Source: Candidatus Sulfotelmatobacter sp.
GTDB lineage: Bacteria > Acidobacteriota > Terriglobia > Terriglobales > Acidobacteriaceae
Assembly (NCBI GenBank): GCA_030037575.1
Contig: JASHRB010000330.1
Location: 1 to 8,617, forward strand
Length of the DNA: 8,617 nt
Direction: 5' to 3'
The notes beneath the pieces were generated by a model, which was not told the origin of the DNA, made no database searches, and saw nothing but the letters and a program-made list of their open reading frames with translations. Shown here piece by piece: positions 1 through 5,773 of this stretch (its first letter is position 1; each line of letters opens with the position of its first letter). The position numbers and the translations under genes were made by a program.

Positions 1-406
1 ATTCCTATCCAGTATACCGGAAGCAGAGCGGTGAAGGCGCGATTCTACAGCTCCCGGAGCCCCCGCTGGTGTCGCAGTTTGATGAAGCGGCGAGCCAAAA
101 CGCGATTTTGCCCCCGGCTCGCCCCACATCCTTCCCCACGCAAAGAGTGCTTGCCCAGGATGACAATGAGACTGCGCCACGACCCGGCTCCCGGCGATGC
201 GCCAGCCCCGTTTCGCTTAGCCCGCTCCAGGTTCCAGCACACACCCCGGATGGTGTCGGGCTTTCGAAAGCCTCGCGGGTCCGGAGGCCGTTGTCTAGGT
301 AAAAACTGACCCGAGCTAACCAACATGCCGAAATTATCATCCAGTAAACAGGGGGTGCATCGGCTATGACTCACCGCTCAGTTCTATCCAATTCAAGGCT
401 CCGAAA
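1..406. other. Left-edge region without a convincing complete gene
   Basis: No complete protein here is recognisable. One forward frame (3-302, stop TAA at 300-302) is open from the left edge, and its first ~110 bases have coding-like codon choice (residues such as QLPEPPLVSQFDEAASQNA), so it could be the C-terminal tail of a gene starting outside the window. After about position 120 the codon choice loses that character. Around 130-166 a CATCCT...AGGATG inverted pair encloses a GCAA/TTGC pair, resembling a small intergenic hairpin repeat. Reverse-strand frames across the region are arginine-, serine- and proline-rich and look like shadows. No clear promoter was identified for the gene at 407, although an AAGG (395-398) lies at suitable distance as its ribosome-binding site. 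Confidence 0.4.
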
Positions 407-919
407 ATGACAATCGGCATACTCAAAGCGGTCTGGCATCGCCAGAAGTCGCCCACCGCGCCCAGCTCCATCCGCTACCTGGTGCTGGCCGCGGTCGGGG
501 TGGGCGCCGCTTCCTTCCTGGCCACCGAGTTCATGCACTACGTTCTGGTTCCCGACATTGGGCGTTCGCCGGAGCGGTTGCTGGCGGAAGGCATTTCTGC
601 TCTGGTCGTCAGCCTATTGACGGCCCAGCTCGTACACGTGACCCGAGCGCGGCATCGTCTTGCCGTGGCCCGGATGCAGGTGATTGCCGAGATGAACCAT
701 CACATCCGCAACGCCTTAAGCCCGGTGTCTCTTTCCCTGGAAGATACCAAGAACCAGGAGCTGAAGCGCGTCATCTCCGATGCGGTTGATCGAATCGACT
801 GGGCGCTTCGAGAGATTCTGCCACGCGAGGTCCCCCTGGGTGCCGAGCAGAGGAATAAGTTGGGGTACTTTCAAAGCAGCGAGCTTCTCTGCGATAGAGC
901 AGCCCACCGGAGGAGCTAA
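407..919 (+). CDS. Small membrane protein with a histidine-kinase DHp-like helix and no ATPase domain
   Basis: The 170-residue product has two predicted membrane helices (about residues 23-46 and 58-78), then a cytoplasmic helical segment with the box VIAEMNHHIRNAL (residues 92-104). This resembles the H-box of HisKA domains (His-Glu-Ile/Leu-Arg-Asn/Thr-Pro-Leu). H98 aligns with the phospho-accepting histidine, the usual acidic next residue is H99, and the usual proline is A103. A second helix (about 116-138) ending in DRIDWALREILP matches the antiparallel partner helix of a DHp hairpin. The N, G1, F and G2 boxes of an ATPase domain are absent, and the protein ends soon after, so it cannot autophosphorylate alone. 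It may be a phosphotransfer partner, a decoy kinase or a dimerisation module. I recall short NHHIRNAL proteins of this kind in Acidobacteriota. The ATG is preceded by AAGG eight bases upstream. The last ~30 residues are not recognised. Identity as a DHp-like membrane protein is fairly secure; function is unknown. Confidence 0.75.
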   Translation: MTIGILKAVWHRQKSPTAPSSIRYLVLAAVGVGAASFLATEFMHYVLVPDIGRSPERLLAEGISALVVSLLTAQLVHVTRARHRLAVARMQVIAEMNHHIRNALSPVSLSLEDTKNQELKRVISDAVDRIDWALREILPREVPLGAEQRNKLGYFQSSELLCDRAAHRRS

Positions 920-1093
920 AACCCGTCGACCTTTGCGGAATCTTGAGCCGCCTTCAAAGCCGTGCCACAAAAAGCGTGGGGGCGAAGTTTTCTCCTCAAA
1001 TCACCGACTAGAGATTTGTCCGCGCTTTTTTCGCTGCGATGGCGTTGAGAGCGCGATGTCCGCTGGAATCTGCTGGCAAGATGAGCCCGCACC

Positions 1094-1228
1094 ATGCCGG
1101 AAAGCGACGAAGGAACCGTCTCAGAAGCCCCAGGGGCGAATACGGATGAACTGCAGATGCTGGAAATGCGAGTGCTCCGGCAATGGCACGAACGACAGCA
1201 GCACGGCGATCCATACACGCTCTTTTAG
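1094..1228 (+). CDS. Possible 44-residue small protein, unrecognised
   Basis: An ATG frame starting right after an in-frame stop (1082-1084) and ending at TAG (1226-1228). The translation begins MPESDEGTVSEAPG and ends ERQQHGDPYTLF. It has an acidic, probably disordered N-terminus followed by a potential amphipathic helix rich in Leu, Met, Glu, Arg and Gln (about residues 18-36). Codon choice (GAA, GAC, CTG, CAG, CGG, GTC) resembles the clear genes nearby, which is the main support. There is no good Shine-Dalgarno at normal spacing. A perfect hairpin begins ten bases after the stop. I recognise no family. It could equally be a chance frame or a fragment of a decayed gene. Confidence 0.3.
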   Translation: MPESDEGTVSEAPGANTDELQMLEMRVLRQWHERQQHGDPYTLF

Positions 1229-1237
1229 AAATTCTGT

Positions 1238-1256
1238 CGGCCAAGCGTGTTGGCCG
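1238..1256. repeat. Perfect 7-bp inverted repeat (hairpin)
   Basis: CGGCCAA (1238-1244) and TTGGCCG (1250-1256) are exact reverse complements around a five-base loop GCGTG. The stem is GC-rich and stable. No T-run follows on either side, so this is not a standard intrinsic terminator. It begins ten bases after the stop of the possible small ORF and could be a transcript-end structure or a protein-binding palindrome. Confidence 0.5.
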
Positions 1257-1429
1257 CTCCACGCAGACGGCCAAGGACTTGACCGTGGACTTGGAGTCGC
1301 TCGAGTTGGTTTGGAAATCCGAGGCCGCGAGCAACTTTTTCGGGCGATCAAGGATTTGCACGAAGGATCGGAACCTGGGTTCAGGAAGACCCCGGTCCAG
1401 ACTCGAACCTTCACTTTTTCCTACCATCC

Positions 1430-1449
1430 GCGGGTTACGGCGGGTTACG
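1430..1449. repeat. 10-bp perfect tandem duplication
   Basis: GCGGGTTACG occurs twice head-to-tail with no spacer. It lies in non-coding DNA about 110-130 bases before the hydrolase-NamZ reading frame becomes signal-peptide-like. It is most simply a slippage duplication; a tandem binding site is possible but unsupported. Confidence 0.8.
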
Positions 1450-1562
1450 TGAGTCCCTTGAGTCATCCCACCGATCTTGTGTAGAGTCAGAGCATCCTTC
1501 CTCTCAAACTCAACTCGGCCGACTCGCACCGGTTTATCGTTCCTTCGAAAGCAGGGTGGAAG

Positions 1563-1598
1563 ATTCGAGCAGGGACACGTATCGTTTTCTGCATATCG
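1563..1598 (+). other. Probable signal-peptide coding extension of the hydrolase-NamZ gene lacking a canonical start
   Basis: The reading frame of the next gene stays open upstream to a TAG at 1482-1484. Directly before the TTG at 1599 it encodes KIRAGTRIVFCISLLGTAAI (the last part lies after 1599), which has the basic N-region and hydrophobic core of a Sec signal peptide. There is no in-frame ATG, GTG or TTG between 1485 and 1598. The candidate initiators are rare ones: ATT at 1563, ATC at 1494, 1536 or 1581, or ATA at 1593. A purine-rich stretch AGGGTGGA (1553-1560) sits just before ATT 1563 and could serve as a ribosome-binding site, although the spacing is short. Either initiation is non-canonical, or a small mutation or sequencing error has removed the start codon. 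Confidence 0.5.
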
Positions 1599-3947
1599 TT
1601 GCTCGGGACCGCAGCTATCTCCCCTGCGACGGTTACGCCCAAGCCCACACCTGATTCTTCGCGCCTGCAGACTGTCGATGCCGCGATCGAACAAGCGATT
1701 CAAGACGGCAATATCCCCGGTGCGGTTTTGCTGGTCGGGCATAACGGGCGAGTGGTCTATCGCAAAGCCTATGGCTCCCGCTCGCTCGAACCGAAGCGCG
1801 AAGCGATGACCTTCGACACAATCTTTGACATCGCCTCGTTGACCAAAGTGGTCGCCACCACGCCGGCAGTCATGCAGCTTATGGAGCAGGGCAAGGTTCG
1901 ACTGAGCGATCCCGTGGACAAGTACCTGGCGGATTTTGCCCAGAATGGAAAAGCCGACATCACGGTGCGCCAGTTGCTGACGCATTACTCCGGACTCGAA
2001 CCCGATCTCGACTTGAAAACGCCGTGGGAAGGAAAGGAAACGGCATACCGCATGGCTTTTTCGGAAACTCCCGCGGAAGCGCCGGGCGCGAAGTTCATCT
2101 ACAGCGACATCAATTTTCTTGTGCTTGGGGCGCTGGTGGAAAAAGTTTCGGGCGAGACGCTCGATGAATATGCGCAGCGCCATATCTTCGAACCGCTGAA
2201 GATGACCCATACGCGATTCTTGCCGCCAACCGCCTGGCACTCAAAAATCGCGCCCACGCAGTACGACGAAAACGACCACATGCTTCGCGGAGTTGTGCAC
2301 GATCCCACTGCGCGAAGAATGGGCGGCGTTGCCGGCCACGCGGGCTTATTTTCTACCGCCGAGGATTTGTCCAAGTTCGCGCAGGCTCTGCTGAACGGAG
2401 GGGACGGCATTCTTTCGCCGCTCGCGGTCGAAAAAATGACCACGCCTGAGCAACCGCCATCGGCTCCGGTTCTGCGTGGCTTTGGCTGGGACATCGATTC
2501 TCCCTACTCCACGAATCGCGGTGAACTGCTTCCCGTGGGCAGTTACGGGCACACAGGTTTTACCGGCACATCGCTGTGGATTGATCCCACCACCCAGAGC
2601 TACATCATCTTGCTGACCAACGCGGTCCATCCGCGGGGGCAGGGAAGCGCGATTGCGCTGCGCACAAAAGTGGCAACCGCAGTCAGCGCTCGACTGCAGT
2701 TGACGCCGAGCGAAAAAGAGGCGCTGCGCTGGCAGGCGATTACCGGATACAATGAGGCGCAATCGGCCCAGCGCCGGATGAACACCCGTAATGGCAACGT
2801 CAAAAATGGTATCGATGTTTGGGAAGAGCATGGCGTCGATGTTTGGCAAATCGCGGGACGAAAAACGCACATCGGTCTGTTGACCAACCAGACTGGCATT
2901 GACGCCCAAGGTCGTCGAACCATCGATGTGCTGGCCCAGGCGCCGGGCGTTTCTCTGGACGCCATCTTCAGCCCCGAGCATGGAGTCACCGGCACGCTCG
3001 ACACCACGCACGTGGGCGACACCAAAGACGCCGCAACCGGAGTTACCGTTTACAGTGTGTACGGAAGCACCGACGCGGCACGCCGACCGCCGCTCGATGT
3101 GTTGAAGCAACTCGATGCTGTGGTGATCGACATTCAGGACGCGGGTGTGCGCTTCTACACCTACGAAACCACGTTGGGATATTTTCTCGAAGCGGCCGCA
3201 CAAGCGGGAATCGAAGTCATCGTTCTCGACCGTCCCAATCCGGTCACCGGATCGTTCGTTCAAGGCCCGGTATCGGACGTGGGCCGCACAGATTTTACGG
3301 ATTACTGGACCGTCCCCGTTCGCCACGGCATGACTATGGGCGAACTGGCGAAGATGTTCAACCTCGAGCGCAACATCAATGCGAAGTTGACCGTGGTTGC
3401 GATGGAGGGCTGGCAACGCGGCGACTGGTTCGATTCTACCGCAGAGGAATGGATCAATCCCTCGCCCAACCTGCGCAGCGTTACGGAAGCTGCGCTGTAC
3501 CCCGGCGTGGGACTCATCGAAGGCACCAACATTTCTGTCGGCCGGGGAACCGATACGCCCTTCGAACTGATCGGCGCACCGTGGATCAAGGGCAGGGAAC
3601 TGGCCGCTTACTTGAATGCTCGCGGAATCGCCGGAGTTCGATTTGTCCCGGTGACCTTCACGCCATCCGCTGCCATCTATAACGGGGATAAATGCGAAGG
3701 CATCAACCTGGTTCTCACTGACCGAGACGCTCTCGATGGGCCGGAGATGGGCATCGAGATCGCTGCCGCATTAAAGAAGCTCTACTCGGCAGATTACAAA
3801 CTTGACAAGATAGCTGACTTGCTCATGAATCAGGGTGCCTACGACGGCTTGATGGCGGGCGAGGATCCGCGCCGCATTGAGCAGGATTGGCAGGACGGAC
3901 TGCAGAAGTTCGAACTTATACGGCAGAAATATCTGATTTATCAATAG
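1599..3947 (+). CDS. Secreted beta-lactamase-family serine hydrolase fused to NamZ (DUF1343) exo-N-acetylmuramidase domain
   Basis: The 782-residue product has two catalytic modules. Residues ~22-365 form a class C beta-lactamase/esterase-type hydrolase: nucleophile motif S80-L-T-K83 in DIASLTK, LLTHYSGL (126-133), Y168-S-D170 as the Tyr-x-Asn equivalent, and H318-T-G320 as the Lys-Thr-Gly equivalent. A short linker (~366-400) leads to a full NamZ domain (401-782) with family motifs GLLTNQTG (426-433), FSPEHG (457-462, whose Glu is the likely catalytic acid), DIQDAGVRFYTY (511-522), LDRPNP (543-548), VRHGMT (574-579), PSPN (621-624), EGTN (641-644), GRGT (649-652) and PFELIGAPW (654-662). NamZ enzymes release N-acetylmuramic acid from non-reducing ends of peptidoglycan fragments. 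The serine hydrolase half may act on the peptide or another ester/amide; its substrate cannot be told from sequence. TTG 1599 is the first canonical start, but a signal-peptide-like extension lies upstream, so the true start is uncertain. The enzyme is likely periplasmic or secreted. Confidence 0.94.
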   Translation: MLGTAAISPATVTPKPTPDSSRLQTVDAAIEQAIQDGNIPGAVLLVGHNGRVVYRKAYGSRSLEPKREAMTFDTIFDIASLTKVVATTPAVMQLMEQGKVRLSDPVDKYLADFAQNGKADITVRQLLTHYSGLEPDLDLKTPWEGKETAYRMAFSETPAEAPGAKFIYSDINFLVLGALVEKVSGETLDEYAQRHIFEPLKMTHTRFLPPTAWHSKIAPTQYDENDHMLRGVVHDPTARRMGGVAGHAGLFSTAEDLSKFAQALLNGGDGILSPLAVEKMTTPEQPPSAPVLRGFGWDIDSPYSTNRGELLPVGSYGHTGFTGTSLWIDPTTQSYIILLTNAVHPRGQGSAIALRTKVATAVSARLQLTPSEKEALRWQAITGYNEAQSAQRRMNTRNGNVKNGIDVWEEHGVDVWQIAGRKTHIGLLTNQTGIDAQGRRTIDVLAQAPGVSLDAIFSPEHGVTGTLDTTHVGDTKDAATGVTVYSVYGSTDAARRPPLDVLKQLDAVVIDIQDAGVRFYTYETTLGYFLEAAAQAGIEVIVLDRPNPVTGSFVQGPVSDVGRTDFTDYWTVPVRHGMTMGELAKMFNLERNINAKLTVVAMEGWQRGDWFDSTAEEWINPSPNLRSVTEAALYPGVGLIEGTNISVGRGTDTPFELIGAPWIKGRELAAYLNARGIAGVRFVPVTFTPSAAIYNGDKCEGINLVLTDRDALDGPEMGIEIAAALKKLYSADYKLDKIADLLMNQGAYDGLMAGEDPRRIEQDWQDGLQKFELIRQKYLIYQ

Positions 3948-4081
3948 TGCGGTACAAACCCCCGGTCACACCAACTCAGCCCGGCGGATAACTCAGCAGG
4001 CAACGCCCGCATCATAGCGCCAAAGCCGTGATAACCTCAGGCTGATGGACCTGGCAAATCTCTGCCGTTCCGGGGTGTCAA

Positions 4082-4864
4082 ATGCGTGAGTTCCTGACGA
4101 TACTGGTTGCTGCCGGCATGGCTTTTGGGCAGACGACGGACACGATTAAGGCGCCCGAGAGTCCAGCGCAAGCTCCCGTGGCCAGCACCTCTGCGCCCGC
4201 AGCGGACGTGCAAAAATCGGATACGAGGGCGTCGGGCGCAGCGACAACCAGCGATGCGAATGCCGTCACGATTCCCGCGGGAAGCAGGATCCCGATCTCT
4301 CTGGCCCAGGCGATTTCGACCAAGAATGCGCGGCAGGGAGATGCGGTGTATGCGCAGACGGTGTTCCCTTTTGTCCTGAACGGTCGCGTGCTGGTGCCGG
4401 CAGGAACCTATATTCAAGGGAAAATTTCCTACCTCGAGCGCGCCGGCCACGGTCACGGACACGCGGAGATTCTGATGCACTTCACCTTGATGGTTTATCC
4501 CAGCGGATACACCGTCATGCTTCCAGGTTCGGTTGAAAACACACCGGGCGCGGAGAATAAATCGGTAAAAGATCAGGAAGGAACCATTCAACAGGATAAC
4601 GACACCGGCAAGCGTGTCGAGGACGCTGCAAAAGATGGAGTCTATGGAACCATGGGAGGAGCCACCGCCGGTGGTCTCGCCACCGGCAGCTTGAACGGCG
4701 CACGGGTTGGAGCCGGAGCCGGTGCGGCGGCGGGAGTCGCATGGGCGCTGCTCAAGCGCGGTCCCGATGTGGTATTGCCCGTGGGTACGTCAATTGAGAT
4801 GGAGGTTCAGCGCGCCATTTCGCTGGATGGGAGTCGACTTACTCTGGCCAAGGCAAACCCGTAG
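4082..4864 (+). CDS. Secreted TrbI/VirB10-like protein with glycine-rich hydrophobic segment
   Basis: The 260-residue product starts with a short Sec-type signal peptide (MREFLTILVAAGMAFGQ, 1-17), then an Ala/Pro/Ser/Thr-rich linker to ~60. Residues 61-150 and 228-257 resemble the beta-barrel C-terminal domain of TrbI/VirB10 proteins: IPAGSRIPISLAQAIST, then LVPAGTYIQGKIS (104-116), and a last strand PVGTSIEMEVQRAIS (233-247). Between them lies a Gly/Ala-rich hydrophobic stretch (186-223) with repeated GG and GxxxG spacing, like a glycine-zipper or the membrane-crossing antenna of VirB10. A histidine cluster HGHGH (123-127) sits in the first barrel part. No conjugation or type IV secretion genes lie nearby, so a stand-alone envelope role is more likely; homologues of this kind are, as I recall, common in Acidobacteriota. 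GGGGTG (4072-4077) lies four bases before the ATG as a plausible ribosome-binding site. It follows the hydrolase-NamZ gene by 134 bases, so co-transcription is possible but not shown. Confidence 0.8.
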   Translation: MREFLTILVAAGMAFGQTTDTIKAPESPAQAPVASTSAPAADVQKSDTRASGAATTSDANAVTIPAGSRIPISLAQAISTKNARQGDAVYAQTVFPFVLNGRVLVPAGTYIQGKISYLERAGHGHGHAEILMHFTLMVYPSGYTVMLPGSVENTPGAENKSVKDQEGTIQQDNDTGKRVEDAAKDGVYGTMGGATAGGLATGSLNGARVGAGAGAAAGVAWALLKRGPDVVLPVGTSIEMEVQRAISLDGSRLTLAKANP

Positions 4865-4882
4865 ATGTTTTGCCCGCTCCTT

Positions 4883-4898
4883 AACTGCCCGCAGTTTT
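4883..4898 (+). terminator. Candidate terminator hairpin between convergent genes
   Basis: The palindrome AACTGCCCGCAGTT (4883-4896) folds into a five-base-pair stem with a CCCG loop, and TTTT follows from 4895 on the forward strand. It lies 18 bases after the stop of the TrbI-like gene and directly before the stop of the convergent SIMPL gene. The stem is short and the T-run is four bases, so it would be a weak intrinsic terminator, better for forward than for reverse transcripts. Confidence 0.4.
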
Positions 4899-4900
4899 CC

Positions 4901-5617
4901 CTACTTCAGATTAAATACCGCATTCACGTGCGCCGTCACGGTTACATCTTGCGGAGTGAACTCTTCCGTTGGAGCCGGTGCGGCATTGGCCGTCGCCGCC
5001 ATGGCGCGCGCCATGTGTGGCACGATGCGCTGGTTTTCGAACGTATCAATCGAAGCATAGGAAAGATCGCCGACGGTGCGCCCGCTCGCCCGCGCCAGCG
5101 CCTCGGCTGAATTGCGCGCACGCCGGTAGGCATCCTCGACCGCTTTGTTCTTTGCCTCGTCTATGTTTTCCAGCGTGTAATGTAGGGTTTGGCTTTCGCT
5201 TACATTCGCGTCCGCCAACTGCCCAACCACCGGACCGATCTTCGAAAAATCCTTGAGCTTAAGCGTGACCTCGGTCGTCACTCGAAATCCGATCGGTTTC
5301 TGTCGTCCGCTTTTCCATTCGTAGGCAGGCTGGACCGAGAAAAATCCAATCGTTGCGGCTTTCGGCTCGATGCCGTTGTTCCGCAGTACCTGGCGAACCT
5401 GCTCAACATCCTTCGAAGCATGTTCGTAGGCCGCCTGAGCGCTCTCCTCCTGCACCGAGACATCGAACTGCAGAACCGCAGTGTCGGGAGCGGACTCAAA
5501 TTTTCCATCGGCGCCGACGTAGACGGTGTTGGGCAGCGCCGTGACGGCGGGATGCTCCTGCGCCAAAGTGGCAATCGTTACCATGCACACTGCGAGCACA
5601 CCGATGGCCGATTTCAT
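4901..5617 (-). CDS. Periplasmic SIMPL-domain (DUF541) protein
   Basis: The 238-residue product has a Sec signal peptide (MKSAIGVLAVCMVTIATLAQ, cleavage near residue 20) and a single SIMPL domain (~28-237). Matching features are TVYVGADGKFESAPDTAVLQF (31-51), the helix with VRQVLRNNGIEPK (74-86), TIGFFSVQPAYEW (89-101), FRVTTEVTLKLKDFSKIG (111-128), the helical stretch KAVEDAYRRARNSAEALARA (158-177) and the terminal TPQDVTVTAHVNAVFNLK. SIMPL proteins are periplasmic or outer-membrane-associated; members have been linked to oxidative-stress tolerance (E. coli YggE) and to mammalian IRAK signalling by name only, and their molecular activity is unclear. The start at 5617 is favoured over a longer frame to 5770 because it begins the signal peptide and has a strong GGAGG five bases upstream. 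The gene lies downstream of the HD-GYP gene on the same strand with a 156-base gap, so it may have its own promoter. Confidence 0.92.
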   Translation of the reverse strand: MKSAIGVLAVCMVTIATLAQEHPAVTALPNTVYVGADGKFESAPDTAVLQFDVSVQEESAQAAYEHASKDVEQVRQVLRNNGIEPKAATIGFFSVQPAYEWKSGRQKPIGFRVTTEVTLKLKDFSKIGPVVGQLADANVSESQTLHYTLENIDEAKNKAVEDAYRRARNSAEALARASGRTVGDLSYASIDTFENQRIVPHMARAMAATANAAPAPTEEFTPQDVTVTAHVNAVFNLK

Positions 5618-5621
5618 GAAG

Positions 5622-5628
5622 CCCTCCC
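5622..5628 (-). promoter_or_regulatory. Strong Shine-Dalgarno for the SIMPL gene
   Basis: Read on the reverse strand, GGGAGGG precedes the ATG, with the GGAGG core five bases before it. It decides the start codon of the SIMPL protein against the in-frame upstream start at 5770, whose extra 51 residues do not resemble a signal peptide. Confidence 0.8.
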
Positions 5629-5773
5629 GGGCAAGATCCCCTGGGTTTTTCGTCGTGAATGATTGGAGGTGGCCGGATTCATGTTTACACAGGAGAACGA
5701 TAAATGAGCGCAATCTTGCCGCCCATTGCGGGAAAGGCGCAAATCGCGAGTAAGGACAAGAAAGCCCCAATCC

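Larger units (their letters stand above)
920..1562. other. Gene-poor region between the DHp-like gene and the hydrolase-NamZ gene
   Basis: About 640 bases without a recognisable conserved gene. Long open frames exist on both strands (780-1484 on + and 1008-2240 on -), but their products are rich in Arg, Cys, Ser, Trp and His, show no domain, and overlap clear genes antisense or out of frame, so they are treated as chance frames in GC-rich DNA. Items with some support are a possible 44-residue ORF (1094-1228), a perfect hairpin (1238-1256) and a 10-bp tandem duplication (1430-1449). The region may contain decayed coding sequence or a promoter for the downstream gene; no strong -10/-35 pair was seen. 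Confidence 0.5.

Noticed and set aside
969..1031. AAAAAGCG ... CGCTTTTTT inverted pair as a terminator for the DHp-like gene
   Set aside because: The arms match for eight bases but are 46 bases apart, mostly A/T, and without a compact GC-rich stem directly before the T-run; too weak to call.
1395..1420. tRNA-like TpsiC-arm sequence on the reverse strand (GGTTCGAGTCT)
   Set aside because: The five-base stem flanking the loop does not pair, and no matching acceptor, D or anticodon arms were found around it; treated as chance similarity.
780..1484. 234-residue forward open frame
   Set aside because: It overlaps the DHp-like gene out of frame, has Cys/Trp/Ser/Arg-rich unstructured composition, and no family resemblance.
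1008..2240. 410-residue reverse-strand open frame
   Set aside because: It runs antisense to the clear serine hydrolase gene for over half its length, is rich in Arg, Cys and His, and shows no domain; typical shadow frame in GC-rich DNA.
2346..3416. 356-residue reverse-strand open frame
   Set aside because: It lies entirely antisense to the hydrolase-NamZ gene, whose motifs are intact; the reverse product is Arg/His/Gly/Val-rich without recognisable domains.
4037..4591. 184-residue reverse-strand open frame over the TrbI-like gene
   Set aside because: The forward frame has a signal peptide, conserved-looking barrel motifs and a ribosome-binding site; the reverse frame is Arg-rich with no signal or domain.
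5618..5770. Upstream in-frame extension of the SIMPL gene to 5770
   Set aside because: The extra 51 residues precede a proper signal peptide at 5617 that has its own strong Shine-Dalgarno, so the longer start is unlikely.
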